Origin: Phycisphaerales bacterium
GTDB lineage: Bacteria > Planctomycetota > UBA1135 > UBA2386
Length of the DNA: 59,631 bases
Direction of reading: 5' to 3'
Assembly: GCA_020247305.1 (NCBI GenBank)
Contig: JADCJE010000151.1
Span: forward strand, 1-59,631
Positions 18,377-28,500 of this stretch are shown piece after piece (the stretch's first letter is position 1; each line of letters begins with the position of its first letter). The notes beneath the pieces were generated by a model that was not told the DNA's origin, did no database searches, and worked only from the letters and a program-made list of their open reading frames with translations. Both the position numbers and the translations under genes were made by a program.

Positions 18377-19387
18377 ATGGTGTTCCACGACCAACCTGAC
18401 CCGAACGAACGGGAGTTCGACCGCAGCCTGCGGCCGGGAACGTTCGCCGACTTCGTCGGCCAGGAGCAGATCCGCGACAACCTGCGCATCGCCATCGCCG
18501 CCGCGCGCGAGCGCAGTGAACCGCTCGACCACGTGCTCCTGTGCGGCCCGCCGGGCCTCGGCAAGACCACGCTCGCGCACCTGATCGCTCAAGGCATGGG
18601 CAGCGACCTGGTGATCACCTCGGGCCCGGCGCTCGGCGCGCCGAAGGACCTCGCCGGCACGCTGACGCGGCTCAAACGCAATCAGGTGCTCTTCATCGAC
18701 GAGATCCACCGGCTGCCGAAGGCGCTGGAGGAATACCTGTATTCGGCGATGGAGGACCACGCGATCGACGTCGTCCTCGACCCGGGTCCGAGCGGGCGCA
18801 GCGTGCGCCTCGGCGTACAGCCGTTCACGCTCGTCGGCGCGACCACGCGCGAGGGCCTGCTGACGGCGGCCTTCCGCTCGCGCTTCGGCATCCTCGAACG
18901 CCTGGAGCCGTACCCGCACAAGGACATCGAGCAGATCCTGCTGCGCGCCGCCGTGCGGCTCGGCGTGACGCTCGAACCGGCGGCGGCGCAACTGTGTGCC
19001 GAGCGCAGCCGCGGCACGCCGCGCATGAGCCTGCGCATCCTGCGCCGCGTGCGCGATCTCGCGCAAGTGCAGCAGAAGCCGGCGATCGACGCCGCCGCCG
19101 CGACCGAAGGCCTGCTGCGACTGCGCATCGACCACCTCGGCCTCGAAGAGGTCGACCGCAAGCTGCTGCGCGCGCTGATCCAGCGCGGCGACGCCATCGG
19201 CCTGAAGACCCTGGCGGCGATGATCGACGAGGCCGAGGACACGCTCGAAGACGTGCTCGAACCGCACCTGATCCGCTGCGATCTGCTGGCCCGCACGCCG
19301 CGCGGCCGCGTCGCCACGCCGCGGGCCTACGAGCACCTCGGCCTGCCGGCGCCGGCGAAGGCGCCCGGCGAGCTGCCGCTCGGCTGA
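18377..19387 (+). CDS. ruvB: Holliday junction branch migration ATPase RuvB
   Basis: This 336-residue AAA+ motor drives branch migration with RuvA at recombination intermediates. Motifs: Walker A GPPGLGKTT (57-65), Walker B FIDEIH (106-111), the sensor region GATTREGLLTAAFRSRFG, and the C-terminal winged-helix with AIGLKTLAAMIDEAEDTLEDV and the terminal PRGRVATP. Length is normal. ruvA and ruvC are not adjacent. It precedes tgt by 45 bases, a grouping (ruvB with tgt/queA) found in many bacteria. Confidence 0.97.
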   Translation: MVFHDQPDPNEREFDRSLRPGTFADFVGQEQIRDNLRIAIAAARERSEPLDHVLLCGPPGLGKTTLAHLIAQGMGSDLVITSGPALGAPKDLAGTLTRLKRNQVLFIDEIHRLPKALEEYLYSAMEDHAIDVVLDPGPSGRSVRLGVQPFTLVGATTREGLLTAAFRSRFGILERLEPYPHKDIEQILLRAAVRLGVTLEPAAAQLCAERSRGTPRMSLRILRRVRDLAQVQQKPAIDAAAATEGLLRLRIDHLGLEEVDRKLLRALIQRGDAIGLKTLAAMIDEAEDTLEDVLEPHLIRCDLLARTPRGRVATPRAYEHLGLPAPAKAPGELPLG

Positions 19388-19432
19388 CCGCGTGACCGCC
19401 CCACCGACCGCTCGCCCGATCCAAGCGCCCTC

Positions 19433-20515
19433 GTGACCGCCTTCCGCTTCGAACTCCTCGGCCAGAACGGCAAGCTGCGCCGCGGTCGCTACCACACCCC
19501 GCACGGCGCGTTCGAGACGCCGTGCTTCGCACCCGTCGGCACCTACGCGACGCTCAAGGGCCTGACGCCCGAGCAGGTGAAGGCGACCGGCGCCGAGCTG
19601 ATCCTCGCCAACAGCTACCACCTGCATGTGCGGCCCGGCGCGGAGCGCATCGAACGGCTCGGCGGCCTGCACCAGTTCATGAACTGGCAAGGGCCGATCC
19701 TGACCGACAGCGGCGGCTACCAGGTGTTCTCGCTCGGCGGCAAGGTCAAGGTCGACGACGACGGCGTGACCTTCCAGTCGGTGATCGACGGCAGCAGCCA
19801 CCGCTGCACGCCGGAGTCGGTGCTGACCTTCCAGAAGCAGCTCGGCCCCGACATCGCGATGGTGCTCGACCACTGCCCGCCCGGCGACGCCAGCCTCGAC
19901 GTGCAGCGCGACGCGCACGAACGCACGCTGCGCTGGGCCCGCATGGCCCGCGACGTGCACGACCGCTGGGGTGGCAGCGCCCGCGGCCAGGCCGTGTTCG
20001 GCATCTGCCAAGGCGGCATCGATCCCGAGTTGCGCATGGCGAGCGCGCAGGCGATGGCGGCGATGGACTTCGATGGCTACGCGATCGGCGGGCTCAGCGT
20101 CGGCGAGACCAAGGCGCAGATGGCCGTCGCCCTCGACGCCGCCGTCGACTGCCTGCCCGCCGGCAAGATCCGCTACATGATGGGCGTCGGCATGCCCGAG
20201 GACCTGCTGGCCGCGACGGCACAGGGCGTCGACATGTTCGACTGCGTCGTGCCGACGCGCCACGGCCGCAACCACACGGCGTTCGGGCCGAACGGCAGCT
20301 CGCTCAAGCTGCGCAATGCCCAGTACGCCGACGACCCAGCGCCGCTGGTCGAGACCTGCGGCTGCTACTGCTGCCGCAACTACTCGCGCGCCTACCTGCG
20401 CCATCTCGCCGTCGCCGACGAGATGCTCGCTGGCATCCTGCTGTCGATCCACAACATCCACTTCCTGCAAGACCTGATGCGCGGCATCCGCGCGCGGGCC
20501 GAAGGCAACGCATGA
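19433..20515 (+). CDS. tgt: tRNA-guanine (queuine) transglycosylase
   Basis: The 360-residue enzyme exchanges guanine-34 for preQ1 in tRNAs with GUN anticodons during queuosine synthesis. Features are the active-site DSGGYQVFSL motif (Asp92), GICQGGIDPELR, the GGLSVGETK loop, the nucleophilic Asp in DMFDCVVPTRHGRNHTAF, and the zinc site CGCYCC...H near the C-terminus. It begins with GTG and its stop overlaps the ATG of the next gene by four bases. Other queuosine genes are not in the window. Confidence 0.96.
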   Translation: MTAFRFELLGQNGKLRRGRYHTPHGAFETPCFAPVGTYATLKGLTPEQVKATGAELILANSYHLHVRPGAERIERLGGLHQFMNWQGPILTDSGGYQVFSLGGKVKVDDDGVTFQSVIDGSSHRCTPESVLTFQKQLGPDIAMVLDHCPPGDASLDVQRDAHERTLRWARMARDVHDRWGGSARGQAVFGICQGGIDPELRMASAQAMAAMDFDGYAIGGLSVGETKAQMAVALDAAVDCLPAGKIRYMMGVGMPEDLLAATAQGVDMFDCVVPTRHGRNHTAFGPNGSSLKLRNAQYADDPAPLVETCGCYCCRNYSRAYLRHLAVADEMLAGILLSIHNIHFLQDLMRGIRARAEGNA

Positions 20516-21675
20516 TCCGCTCGCTCCCGTTCCGCCTGTTCCTGGCGCTCGCGCTCGGCGCGCTCGCGGCCGCCCAGCCATCGGCCCAGCAACCCGTCGA
20601 CTTCAAGGTCGGCACCTGGAACCTGGAGTTCCTCGGCGCCGACGGCAACTTCCGCAACAACCTGCCGAACCGCGACGACAAGGACCTCGCCGCAATCGGC
20701 GCCAAGGTGCGCGAACTCGGCGTCTGCGCGCTCGCCGTGCAGGAGGTCAACGACGAGGCGACGCTGCGCAAGGTCGCGGCGGGGGCCGGCCCGTCGTGGG
20801 ACTGCCTGCTCGGCACCAGCGGCGAGTGGGACGACAAGAAGACCGCGCAGCGCATCGGCTTCCTGTGGGACACCGCCGAGGTCGAGCTGCTGCACGGCGA
20901 GGAACTGCTGCAGCTGCCGCGCGAGTTCGAGGGCAAGCCGATCTTCCACCGCGTGCCGGTGACCGGCGTCTTCCGCCACGTCGGCACCCGCGCCGACTTC
21001 CGCCTCGTGACCGTCCATTTCAAGGCCGGCCGCAAGCCCGACGACGAGCAGAAGCGCCGCGGCGAGTCGACGCTGCTGGCGCAGTGGCTCGACAGTTTGG
21101 CGAAGTCGGAAGGCGAGGACCAGGACATCGTGCTGCTCGGCGACTTCAACTGCACCTACGGCACGCAGCCCGAGCAGGCGCTCGAAGCGAGCGGCTGGCG
21201 CCGCTGGCTCGAACACGGGAAGCCGACGCCGACGATTATGCACTTCGCGGAGCCGATCGATCAGGTCGTCGTCGCGAACGCCTGCTCCGAGGTGCAGCGC
21301 GACTCGCTCGCGGTCGACGGCGATTTCGACGGCATGGACAAGGACGCGTGGCGGAAGATCTACAGCGACCACTTCCCCGTCACGGTGACGCTGCGGATGA
21401 CCGGCGACGACGACAGGGCGACGTTCGCGCAGGGACCGATCGACCAGACGCTGCCAGCGAGCCGGCGCCGCGGCGCTCAGCCCGGACGGCTCGAATGGCC
21501 CTATGTCGCCGGAGTTCGCGTGCTGGTGCAGGTCACCACCAACCGCACGTTCGAAGGCAGGCTGACGCACGACGTCCCCGCCGATGGGCAAGGCTGGATT
21601 CGCATCATGCTCGACGGCGAGGCGCAGCCGCGACTCGTGCACTGCGCCACCGTGATGTCACTGCGGCTGCCGTGA
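20512..21675 (+). CDS. Secreted endonuclease/exonuclease/phosphatase-family protein
   Basis: This 387-residue protein has a signal peptide (about 1-26, ending PSAQQ) and an EEP-fold domain with the canonical motifs GTWNLEFLG, VQEVND, a catalytic GDFN and SDHFPV. These indicate a metal-dependent phosphodiesterase, nuclease or phosphatase acting outside the cytoplasm. After the EEP domain (ends near residue 300) there is an extra C-terminal segment of about 85 residues, beta-rich, unassigned. It is coupled to tgt by an ATGA overlap and converges with the zinc-ribbon gene, leaving six bases between stops. Confidence 0.85.
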   Translation: MIRSLPFRLFLALALGALAAAQPSAQQPVDFKVGTWNLEFLGADGNFRNNLPNRDDKDLAAIGAKVRELGVCALAVQEVNDEATLRKVAAGAGPSWDCLLGTSGEWDDKKTAQRIGFLWDTAEVELLHGEELLQLPREFEGKPIFHRVPVTGVFRHVGTRADFRLVTVHFKAGRKPDDEQKRRGESTLLAQWLDSLAKSEGEDQDIVLLGDFNCTYGTQPEQALEASGWRRWLEHGKPTPTIMHFAEPIDQVVVANACSEVQRDSLAVDGDFDGMDKDAWRKIYSDHFPVTVTLRMTGDDDRATFAQGPIDQTLPASRRRGAQPGRLEWPYVAGVRVLVQVTTNRTFEGRLTHDVPADGQGWIRIMLDGEAQPRLVHCATVMSLRLP

Positions 21676-21681
21676 CGCGGC

Positions 21682-21945
21682 CTAACCCCGCGCGCACATC
21701 GCCAGCGCCAGCAGCGTCGCCGCGGTGAGCACGGCGACCGGCGCAAACCACCAAGGCCGATGACCGGCCTGCGGCGGATCCTCGTCGTCCGGCCCATAGC
21801 CGTCGGGGATGTCGAGGCTCCGGTAGTCGACCTCGTCGGCCGGCAGCCAGCCGGTGCCGGCATCGCTGCCGCACTCGCGACAGACCTTCGCGCTCGCCGC
21901 GACCTCGGCCCCACAGTGCGGGCACTCGAACGCGCGGCCGCTCAC
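21682..21945 (-). CDS. Small zinc-ribbon membrane protein
   Basis: The 87-residue product starts with a double-CxxC zinc ribbon (CPHCG and CRECG within residues 8-28), followed by an acidic, Pro-rich linker and one transmembrane helix near the C-terminus (about 64-84, WWFAPVAVLTAATLLALAM). The protein would expose the ribbon in the cytoplasm. The GTG start overlaps the stop of the DUF2961 gene as GTGA, which supports the start and translational coupling. Function unknown; similar small ribbon-TM proteins are common in planctomycetes. Confidence 0.75.
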   Translation of the reverse strand: MSGRAFECPHCGAEVAASAKVCRECGSDAGTGWLPADEVDYRSLDIPDGYGPDDEDPPQAGHRPWWFAPVAVLTAATLLALAMCARG

Positions 21946-23984
21946 GGCAAGCGCTCCAGCTGCACGTAGTCGACGCCGACCATGTGGCGGGGCTTGGCCT
22001 TGCCGTTGCGTCCGAGCAGCGTGAACACGAGTTCGACGTCCCCCGCCGGCAGGTCGAAGACGCCGAGGTCCAGCGGCCCCGACGTGCTGACGCGCGGCGC
22101 GTAGCCGTCGAAGCGTTCGGCCACGACCGCGCCGCCGAGTTCGACCTTCACGGCGCCGAAGTCGTCGGCCTTGGTCAGCGCCAGCGTCAGCCGATGGCGG
22201 CCCGCCTGCGCCACCGGCACGGCGAGCACGAGCCGGTCGCCGACCGCGCCGTCGCGCCACCAGCGCTGGGCGTCGCGCGAGAAGGTGTTCTCGACGAACG
22301 ACAGGTCCTGGACTTCGTGCGTGCCGCCGCTGCAGACGATGACGCGCAGCGCCTCGCCTTCGAGCGCGCCCTCGGCGACGAAGACCTTGGGACCGGCGAG
22401 CCGCGGCAGCAGCCGCTCGTCCGCCGCCGGCACCGACGGCAGGCCGGCCGTCGCGCCCGCCGCCCCGTACCAGTACGCCACCGTCTCGTAGTCGATCGTC
22501 GCCGTCTCGACCCAGTGCCAGCGTTCGAGGTCGAAGCGGCAGCTCGCGCCGAACGGCACGCTGTCGAGTTGGTGGCTGCGGTGGAGCACGGTGAAGCCGA
22601 AGTTTGCCGGCCCATCGCACTGCACCTGCGCGTGGAAGGGCGCCGCGAACGGCGTCGGATCGCACCATGCGTAGCCGAAGTAGTCCTCGGTGCCGGTGCC
22701 GAACCACGACGGGAAGCTCTCGCCGTCGACGGTGAACTTCTCGTCGCCTTCGCCCCACCAGATGCGCGTCGGGTTGCGCACCAGCAGCGAGCAGCCGACG
22801 AAGCGGCCCGCACCCCGGGCATCGAGCACGAGGTGGTCGGAGAACGGCCGCGTCGGCACGGCCTTGGCGAGATGGTAGCCGGCGCGGAAGCGCAGCGGCG
22901 CGCTGCCCGACGGCGGCAGCGGTTCGTGCAGCGCGGTCACCCAGACGTCGACGGCCGTCAGGACCGCGGCGTCGCCGACCACCTCGATGCGGCCGCCGTC
23001 GGGCATCGGCATCGGCCAGCGCAGCGTGGCGCCGTCCTCGTGCACGGCGAGGTGACGCCCCTCCCAGCTCGTCCAGTCCGGGCCGGCGGCGAACAGCGCC
23101 GGCAGCGGCACGTCGACCGTGGTCTCGTCGCCGCAGCGCACGACGAGGCGCAGCAGCGGCGCCACGGCCCGCACTGGCGCGAGCACCGTCTTCGGCTGCA
23201 AGGTCGCGGTCACCGCCGCCTGCGGCTTCGGCCGCAGGCGCACGTCGAGCGCGCGCACGATCGTCGCCGGCGGCACGTCGACCGCCACGGTCGGCGCCGC
23301 GTCGGCGAAGCGCGCCACCGGCAGCGGCCCGGCGGCGAGCGCTGCCGCCGTCGCGCGCAGACGATCGCCGTGCTCGGCCAGCAGTGCTGGCGTGAACGAC
23401 GGCACGTTGGTCCCCGCCGGCCACTGCACCACGTCGAACGCGTAGTAGCAGTCCCCCGCCGTGCACGACACCACCAGCGAGCGCTCGAACGGGATCGGCA
23501 GGGCACAGTTGCCGCCGCGCGCGCGCATGCCGGCGAGCGGCGCTGGCACGCCGGCGACCTCGCCGCGGCACAGCGCGCCGAAGTCGATGCTCCAGGCGCG
23601 CGCGCCGTCGACGTCGAAGTGCAGCGTGCCGCTCGGGTTCGCCGACCAGATGCGCGCTACGCAGCCCGGCCCCTTGGCGTCGACCATCACGTGTTCGGGG
23701 CCATCCGCGCCGGCGACGACGCGCACGTGCTTGCCGCGGTCGTCGTTGGCGTACCACGCGGAGGCATCACCGGGGCCGCGGCGCGACGCCGGATCGAAGC
23801 TGCTCCACTGCCGGCAGCGCTCGTCGAGCGTGGCGGCGCTCCACAGCCAATCGGAGGTCGCGAGCCGTCCGAGCAAGCCGTCGTACGTGTAGGTGGGCAC
23901 CGGCGACTGCGCGGCAAGGCCACCGCTGACGAGCGCCGCCGCGATGGCGCCGCGGACGAAGACCAGGACGTGCGCACCACGCAT
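21942..23984 (-). CDS. DUF2961 / glycoside hydrolase family 172 protein, secreted
   Basis: This 680-residue protein has an N-terminal signal peptide (about 1-26). The first part (to about 400) carries the DUF2961 pattern, including DAKGPGCVARIWSANPSGTLHFDVDG split over residues 90-125, a GTEDYFGYAWCDPTPF region around 430-450 and FGFTVLHRSHQLDSVPF following it. DUF2961 defines GH172, enzymes acting on alpha-fructo- or arabinofuranosides. The last 120 residues form a beta-rich accessory domain. Planctomycetes carry many copies of this family. It probably acts in the periplasm or at the surface on furanose-containing glycans; the substrate cannot be read from sequence. It is divergent from the Omp85-like gene. 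Confidence 0.88.
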   Translation of the reverse strand: MRGAHVLVFVRGAIAAALVSGGLAAQSPVPTYTYDGLLGRLATSDWLWSAATLDERCRQWSSFDPASRRGPGDASAWYANDDRGKHVRVVAGADGPEHVMVDAKGPGCVARIWSANPSGTLHFDVDGARAWSIDFGALCRGEVAGVPAPLAGMRARGGNCALPIPFERSLVVSCTAGDCYYAFDVVQWPAGTNVPSFTPALLAEHGDRLRATAAALAAGPLPVARFADAAPTVAVDVPPATIVRALDVRLRPKPQAAVTATLQPKTVLAPVRAVAPLLRLVVRCGDETTVDVPLPALFAAGPDWTSWEGRHLAVHEDGATLRWPMPMPDGGRIEVVGDAAVLTAVDVWVTALHEPLPPSGSAPLRFRAGYHLAKAVPTRPFSDHLVLDARGAGRFVGCSLLVRNPTRIWWGEGDEKFTVDGESFPSWFGTGTEDYFGYAWCDPTPFAAPFHAQVQCDGPANFGFTVLHRSHQLDSVPFGASCRFDLERWHWVETATIDYETVAYWYGAAGATAGLPSVPAADERLLPRLAGPKVFVAEGALEGEALRVIVCSGGTHEVQDLSFVENTFSRDAQRWWRDGAVGDRLVLAVPVAQAGRHRLTLALTKADDFGAVKVELGGAVVAERFDGYAPRVSTSGPLDLGVFDLPAGDVELVFTLLGRNGKAKPRHMVGVDYVQLERLP

Positions 23985-24096
23985 GCGACGATTGCACCGC
24001 CGCGGCTCGCGCTGCGCCAGCCGGGAGGCGGAGCACGCCGAGGTTCCGCCGCCTCATGGTTGCGTGGCATCGGCAGCCCCGCACGATGCGCGCCCC

Positions 24097-25443
24097 GTGA
24101 TCCGTCGCCTGACCACCGCGTGCCTGCTGTTCGCCGCCGCCGCCGCCGCCCAATCGCAAGCGGCCGGCGAGCCGCCGGCGCGCGCGCCGTACGACCCGCT
24201 GCGCGGCATGGACCAGGACGGACGCATCCCCAAGCCCGAGGTGCCGCCAGACATCACCCACCCCGAGCGCTGGCGGTACACGCCGGAGGCGCGCATCAAG
24301 CCCGGTTCGGTGCTCGACCGCTTCCTCGTCAGTTCGTTCATCAGCCCGATCGTCTTCCGCGAGGCGGACATCGGCCTCGGCGGCGGCGTCGCGCTGACCG
24401 ACGTCGACTTCCGCGACCAGCGCTACCGCGAGTTCGCCAACGTCCTGCTGACGTACACGGAGGAGGGCCAGCAGGCCTACAAGTTCAACTGGCAGCGCTG
24501 GCTCGAACACCGCGAACTGCCGAACGGCGGCGTCTACCGCGAAGAACGCAGCCGCCTCTACGCCCGCGCCGGCTACGAGAAGACGCTGACGCGGCGCTTC
24601 TTCGGCTTCGGCAGCCGCACGCGCGCGAGCGACGAGACCAGCTACACCGAGGAACTCTCGTCCGCCGGCGTCGGCATCCGCGTCTCGCTGCCCGACCCCG
24701 GCAGCGACTGGGTGGTGCGCAGCGACCTGCAGGTCGACCACCACGGCCTGTCCGACGGTCGGGTGACCGGCGTGCCGAGCACGTCGCAGGTCGCCGCCTT
24801 CGCCGACGACGTCGCCGCCAGCGACGGCATCACGCAGATCTGGTCGCTGAACTCCTTCGGCTGGGACACGCGCGACAGCATGCACCAGCCGTACGAGGGC
24901 ATCCGCATCGGCGGCATCGCCAACGTCTGCCACGGCACTGGCGGCGAGACCGGCGCGATCGTCGGCATCGACGGCCAGCACGTCTTCGCGCTGCCGCCGC
25001 TGCTGCACCGCGGCGCCGTCGGCCGCGAGGAGAACCCGCCGACCGACGTGCTCGCTTTCGGCGCCATCGTGCACGACACCGTCGGCGACCTGCCGTACTA
25101 CAGCCTGCCGACGCTCGGCGGCACCAACACGCTGCGCGGCTACATCCAGAACCGCTTCACCGACCGCGCGCTGGCGCACTTCTCGGCCGAGTACCGCGTC
25201 AGCCTGCTGGCGCGCGGCGTCGTGTTCACCGACACGCTGCGCATCGAGCGCGTCGCCCTCGGCGTGTTCTACGACTGCGGCACCGTCGCCGGTGGCATCG
25301 AGGACCTGGCCGACGGCCGCTTCCTCGACAGCTACGGCATCGGCTGCCGCCTCGCGTTCGCGCGCGAAGCCGTGTTCCGCATCGACCTTGGTTTCAGCGA
25401 GGAAGGCTCGAACTTCACGCTCGCGTTCGGGAACAGTTTCTAG
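24097..25443 (+). CDS. Omp85/BamA-like outer-membrane beta-barrel protein (surface antigen family)
   Basis: The 448-residue protein has a signal peptide (about 1-22), a Pro-rich N-terminal stretch, and a C-terminal beta-barrel with alternating polar/aromatic strands ending in a terminal Phe (GNSF), as expected for outer-membrane proteins. The TLGGTNTLRGY segment matches the conserved G-G-x-x-x-L-RGY motif of the bacterial surface antigen (Omp85) barrel. No POTRA domain is obvious, so it is not a classical BamA; it resembles the short BamA/TamA-related patatin-associated barrels. The GTG start was selected for the signal peptide directly after it. Confidence 0.8.
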   Translation: MIRRLTTACLLFAAAAAAQSQAAGEPPARAPYDPLRGMDQDGRIPKPEVPPDITHPERWRYTPEARIKPGSVLDRFLVSSFISPIVFREADIGLGGGVALTDVDFRDQRYREFANVLLTYTEEGQQAYKFNWQRWLEHRELPNGGVYREERSRLYARAGYEKTLTRRFFGFGSRTRASDETSYTEELSSAGVGIRVSLPDPGSDWVVRSDLQVDHHGLSDGRVTGVPSTSQVAAFADDVAASDGITQIWSLNSFGWDTRDSMHQPYEGIRIGGIANVCHGTGGETGAIVGIDGQHVFALPPLLHRGAVGREENPPTDVLAFGAIVHDTVGDLPYYSLPTLGGTNTLRGYIQNRFTDRALAHFSAEYRVSLLARGVVFTDTLRIERVALGVFYDCGTVAGGIEDLADGRFLDSYGIGCRLAFAREAVFRIDLGFSEEGSNFTLAFGNSF

Positions 25444-25547
25444 GCTGGCGTCCAACGGGCCGCCGCCGCGCAGCAGGTGCAGGATTGCGACAAAATCCTC
25501 CCGGGTGAAGGGGGTGACACGATCGCGGCGGCGCGCAGGATGACAGG

Positions 25548-28500
25548 ATGACGAAGTCGTCGACCTGGCGCGCCCTCGGAGTCGTCACTGCGCTGGCGAC
25601 CGCCGCCACCGCCGCGCTTGCGCAAGCGCCGACGGACGTACGCTACGGGCGGGACATTCGGCCGATCCTGTCCGACCGCTGCTTCAAGTGCCACGGCCCC
25701 GACGCCGCCGCGCGCGCGGCCGACTTGCGCCTCGACGACCGCGCCGAGGCCGTGCGCCCGCGCGATGGCGGCGCGGCGATCGTTCCGGGGGACGCCGCCG
25801 CGAGCGAACTCTGGCGGCGCATCACCACGCACGACGCCGACGAACGCATGCCGCCGGCCGACTCCGGCAAGCCCGAGCTGTCGACCGAGCAGAAGGCCTT
25901 GCTGCGCCGCTGGATCGACGCAGGCGCTCCGTACGAGGGCCACTGGGCCTTCACCCCGCCGCAGCCGGTCGCCGTGCCGGCCGGAACCGCCGCCAACCCG
26001 GTCGACCGCTTCCTCGGCGCCGCTCGTCGCCAGCGCGGACTTGCGCCGGCCCCCGAGGCCGACCGCGCCACGCTCGCGCGCCGCGCCTTCCTGACGCTGA
26101 CCGGTTTGCCGCCGACGGCGGCCGAACTGCGCGACTTCGTCGGCGACGCCCGGCCGGGCGCCTACGAGCGCCTCGTCGACCGCCTGCTCGGCGACGAACC
26201 GTACCGGACGCGGCACGCCGAGCACCTCGCCGCCATCTGGCTCGACGCCGGCCGCTACGCCGACACCTGCGGCATCCACATGGACGCCGGCCGCCAAGCC
26301 TGGGCGTGGCGCGATTGGCTCATCGCGGCGCTGCGCAACGACATACCCTTCGACCAGTTCGTCGTCGAACAACTCGCTGGCGACCTGCTGCCCGGCGCCA
26401 CGACCGACCAGCGCATCGCCACCGGCTTCCTGCGCAACCACGTGACGACGGACGAAGGCGGCGCGATCAACGAGGAGTACCTCGTCGAGTACGCCGCCGA
26501 GCGCACGGCGACGGTCGGCAGCGTCTTCCTCGGCCTCACTGTCGGCTGCGCGCGCTGCCACGACCACAAGTACGACCCGATCCGCCAGGAGGACTACTTC
26601 CGGCTGTTCTCGTTCTTCAACAGCAACGAGGAGCCGGGGTTGTACTCGCAGATCGGCGACCCCAACCGCGCCCTGGAGCCGTTCCTGCCGGTGCCGACCG
26701 ACGCCCAGACGCGCCGCCGCAGCGAGATCGACGCGCAGGTCGCCGCGTTGACGACGCAGTTGCAGACCGTCACGCCCGCCGAAGCCGACGAGTTCGAGGC
26801 CTTCCGCCGCGAGGTCGCGGCCCGCGTCGACCTGGCGTGGCACGCGCCGCAGAGGCTCGCCGCCGCGTCGCGACACGGCGCGACCCTGACTGTGGCGTCC
26901 GACGGCGTGGTCGTCGCGGGCGGCGAGAACCCGCCGACCGACGAGCACGCGCTCACCTTCACGCCGGCGCACGACGACACCCGCTGGCTGTCGCTCGAAG
27001 CGCTGCCGGATCCAGCGCACCCGGCCGGCAAGGTCGGGCGGGCGCCCAACGGCAACGCCGTGCTGCAGCACGTCGCCGTCGCGATCAAGCCGGCGGGCAC
27101 GGCGGAATGGCAGTCGATCGCTGCGGTCTATGCCTTCGCCAACGTCGAACAGCAGGACGGCGACTACGCCGCGCTCAACGTGCTCGACGACGACGGTCGC
27201 GGCTGGGCCGTGGCCGCGCACCAGCACGAACCGCAGCCAGCGCACCTGCTGCTGCTGCTGGACCGCGCGCTCGCCGCCGGCACGGAAGTGCGAGCGACGC
27301 TGAAGTTCGACTCGCCCTACCCGCAGCACGTGTTCGCCAAGGTCCGCTTGCGCACCGCCGCCGCGACCGCGACGCAACTGGCGGCGCTGCCGCTGGCGGC
27401 CCACGGCTTCTTCGTCGCCGGACCATTCGGCCGCGATGACGCCGACCAATACGGCACACACCACGGCCCCGAACAGTCGACGCGGATCGACCCGAAGCAG
27501 ACCTGGGGCAAGGTTGGCTGGCGGCGCGCCAACCGCAAGGCCGGCGAAGTCGACACCTCGCTGCCCGGCGGCCGCAACGCCAGCTACGTTGCCCAGCGCG
27601 TCTTCGCACCGAGCGCGCGCAAGGCGACGCTGAAGTTCGGCAGCGACGACGGCTTCCAGCTCTTCGTCAACGGCGCGCTGGTGGCGGAGCGCCGCGTCGA
27701 CCGCGGCGTCCAGGCCGACCAGGAGGAAGCCACTTTCGACCTGCCGGCCGGCGAGTCCGCCGTGGTGCTGAAGGTCGTCAACACCGGCGGCGCGGGCGGC
27801 TACGCGCTGCGCTTCGCGCCCGCGGACGGCGAACTCGCCGGCGCCATGCAGGCGCTGGCCCTGCCGGGCGCGACCGCGGCGCCAGCGACGCTGGCTCGCG
27901 CCGCCGAGGCCTACCGCGAGCAGCGCAGCCCGACGCGCCGGCAGCGCCGCGAGGAGATCGCCAAGCTGCGCGCGGAACGCGACAACGTCGAGCGCGCCGT
28001 GCCGCGGGCGATGGTCATGCAGGAGCTGGCGCAGCCGCGGCCGACCTACGTGCTGACGCGCGGCGAGTACGACAAGGCCGACCCGCAACGACCGGTCGCT
28101 CGCGAGATCCCGGCGGTGTTCGGCAAGCTGCCCGCCGACGCGCCGCGGAACCGCCTGGGGCTCGCGCGCTGGCTCGTCAGCGCCGACAACCCGCTGCTGC
28201 TGCGCGTGCAGGCCAACCGTCTGTTCGAGTTCGTCTTCGGCACGGGCATCGTGCGCACGAGCGAGGACTTCGGCCTGCAGGGCGAGTGGCCGAGCCATCC
28301 GGAACTGCTCGATTGGCTGGCGCTCGAACTGCGCGGCAACGGCCACAGCGTGCGCAAGGTGCTGCGCCTGCTGGTCACCTCGGCGGCGTTCCGCCAGTCG
28401 GCCCGCATGCAGCCCGAAGCCGCCGCGCTCGACCGCGACAACCGCCTGCTGTCGTGGTTCCCGCGACGCCGGCTGACCGCCGAGGCGCTGCGCGACCAGG

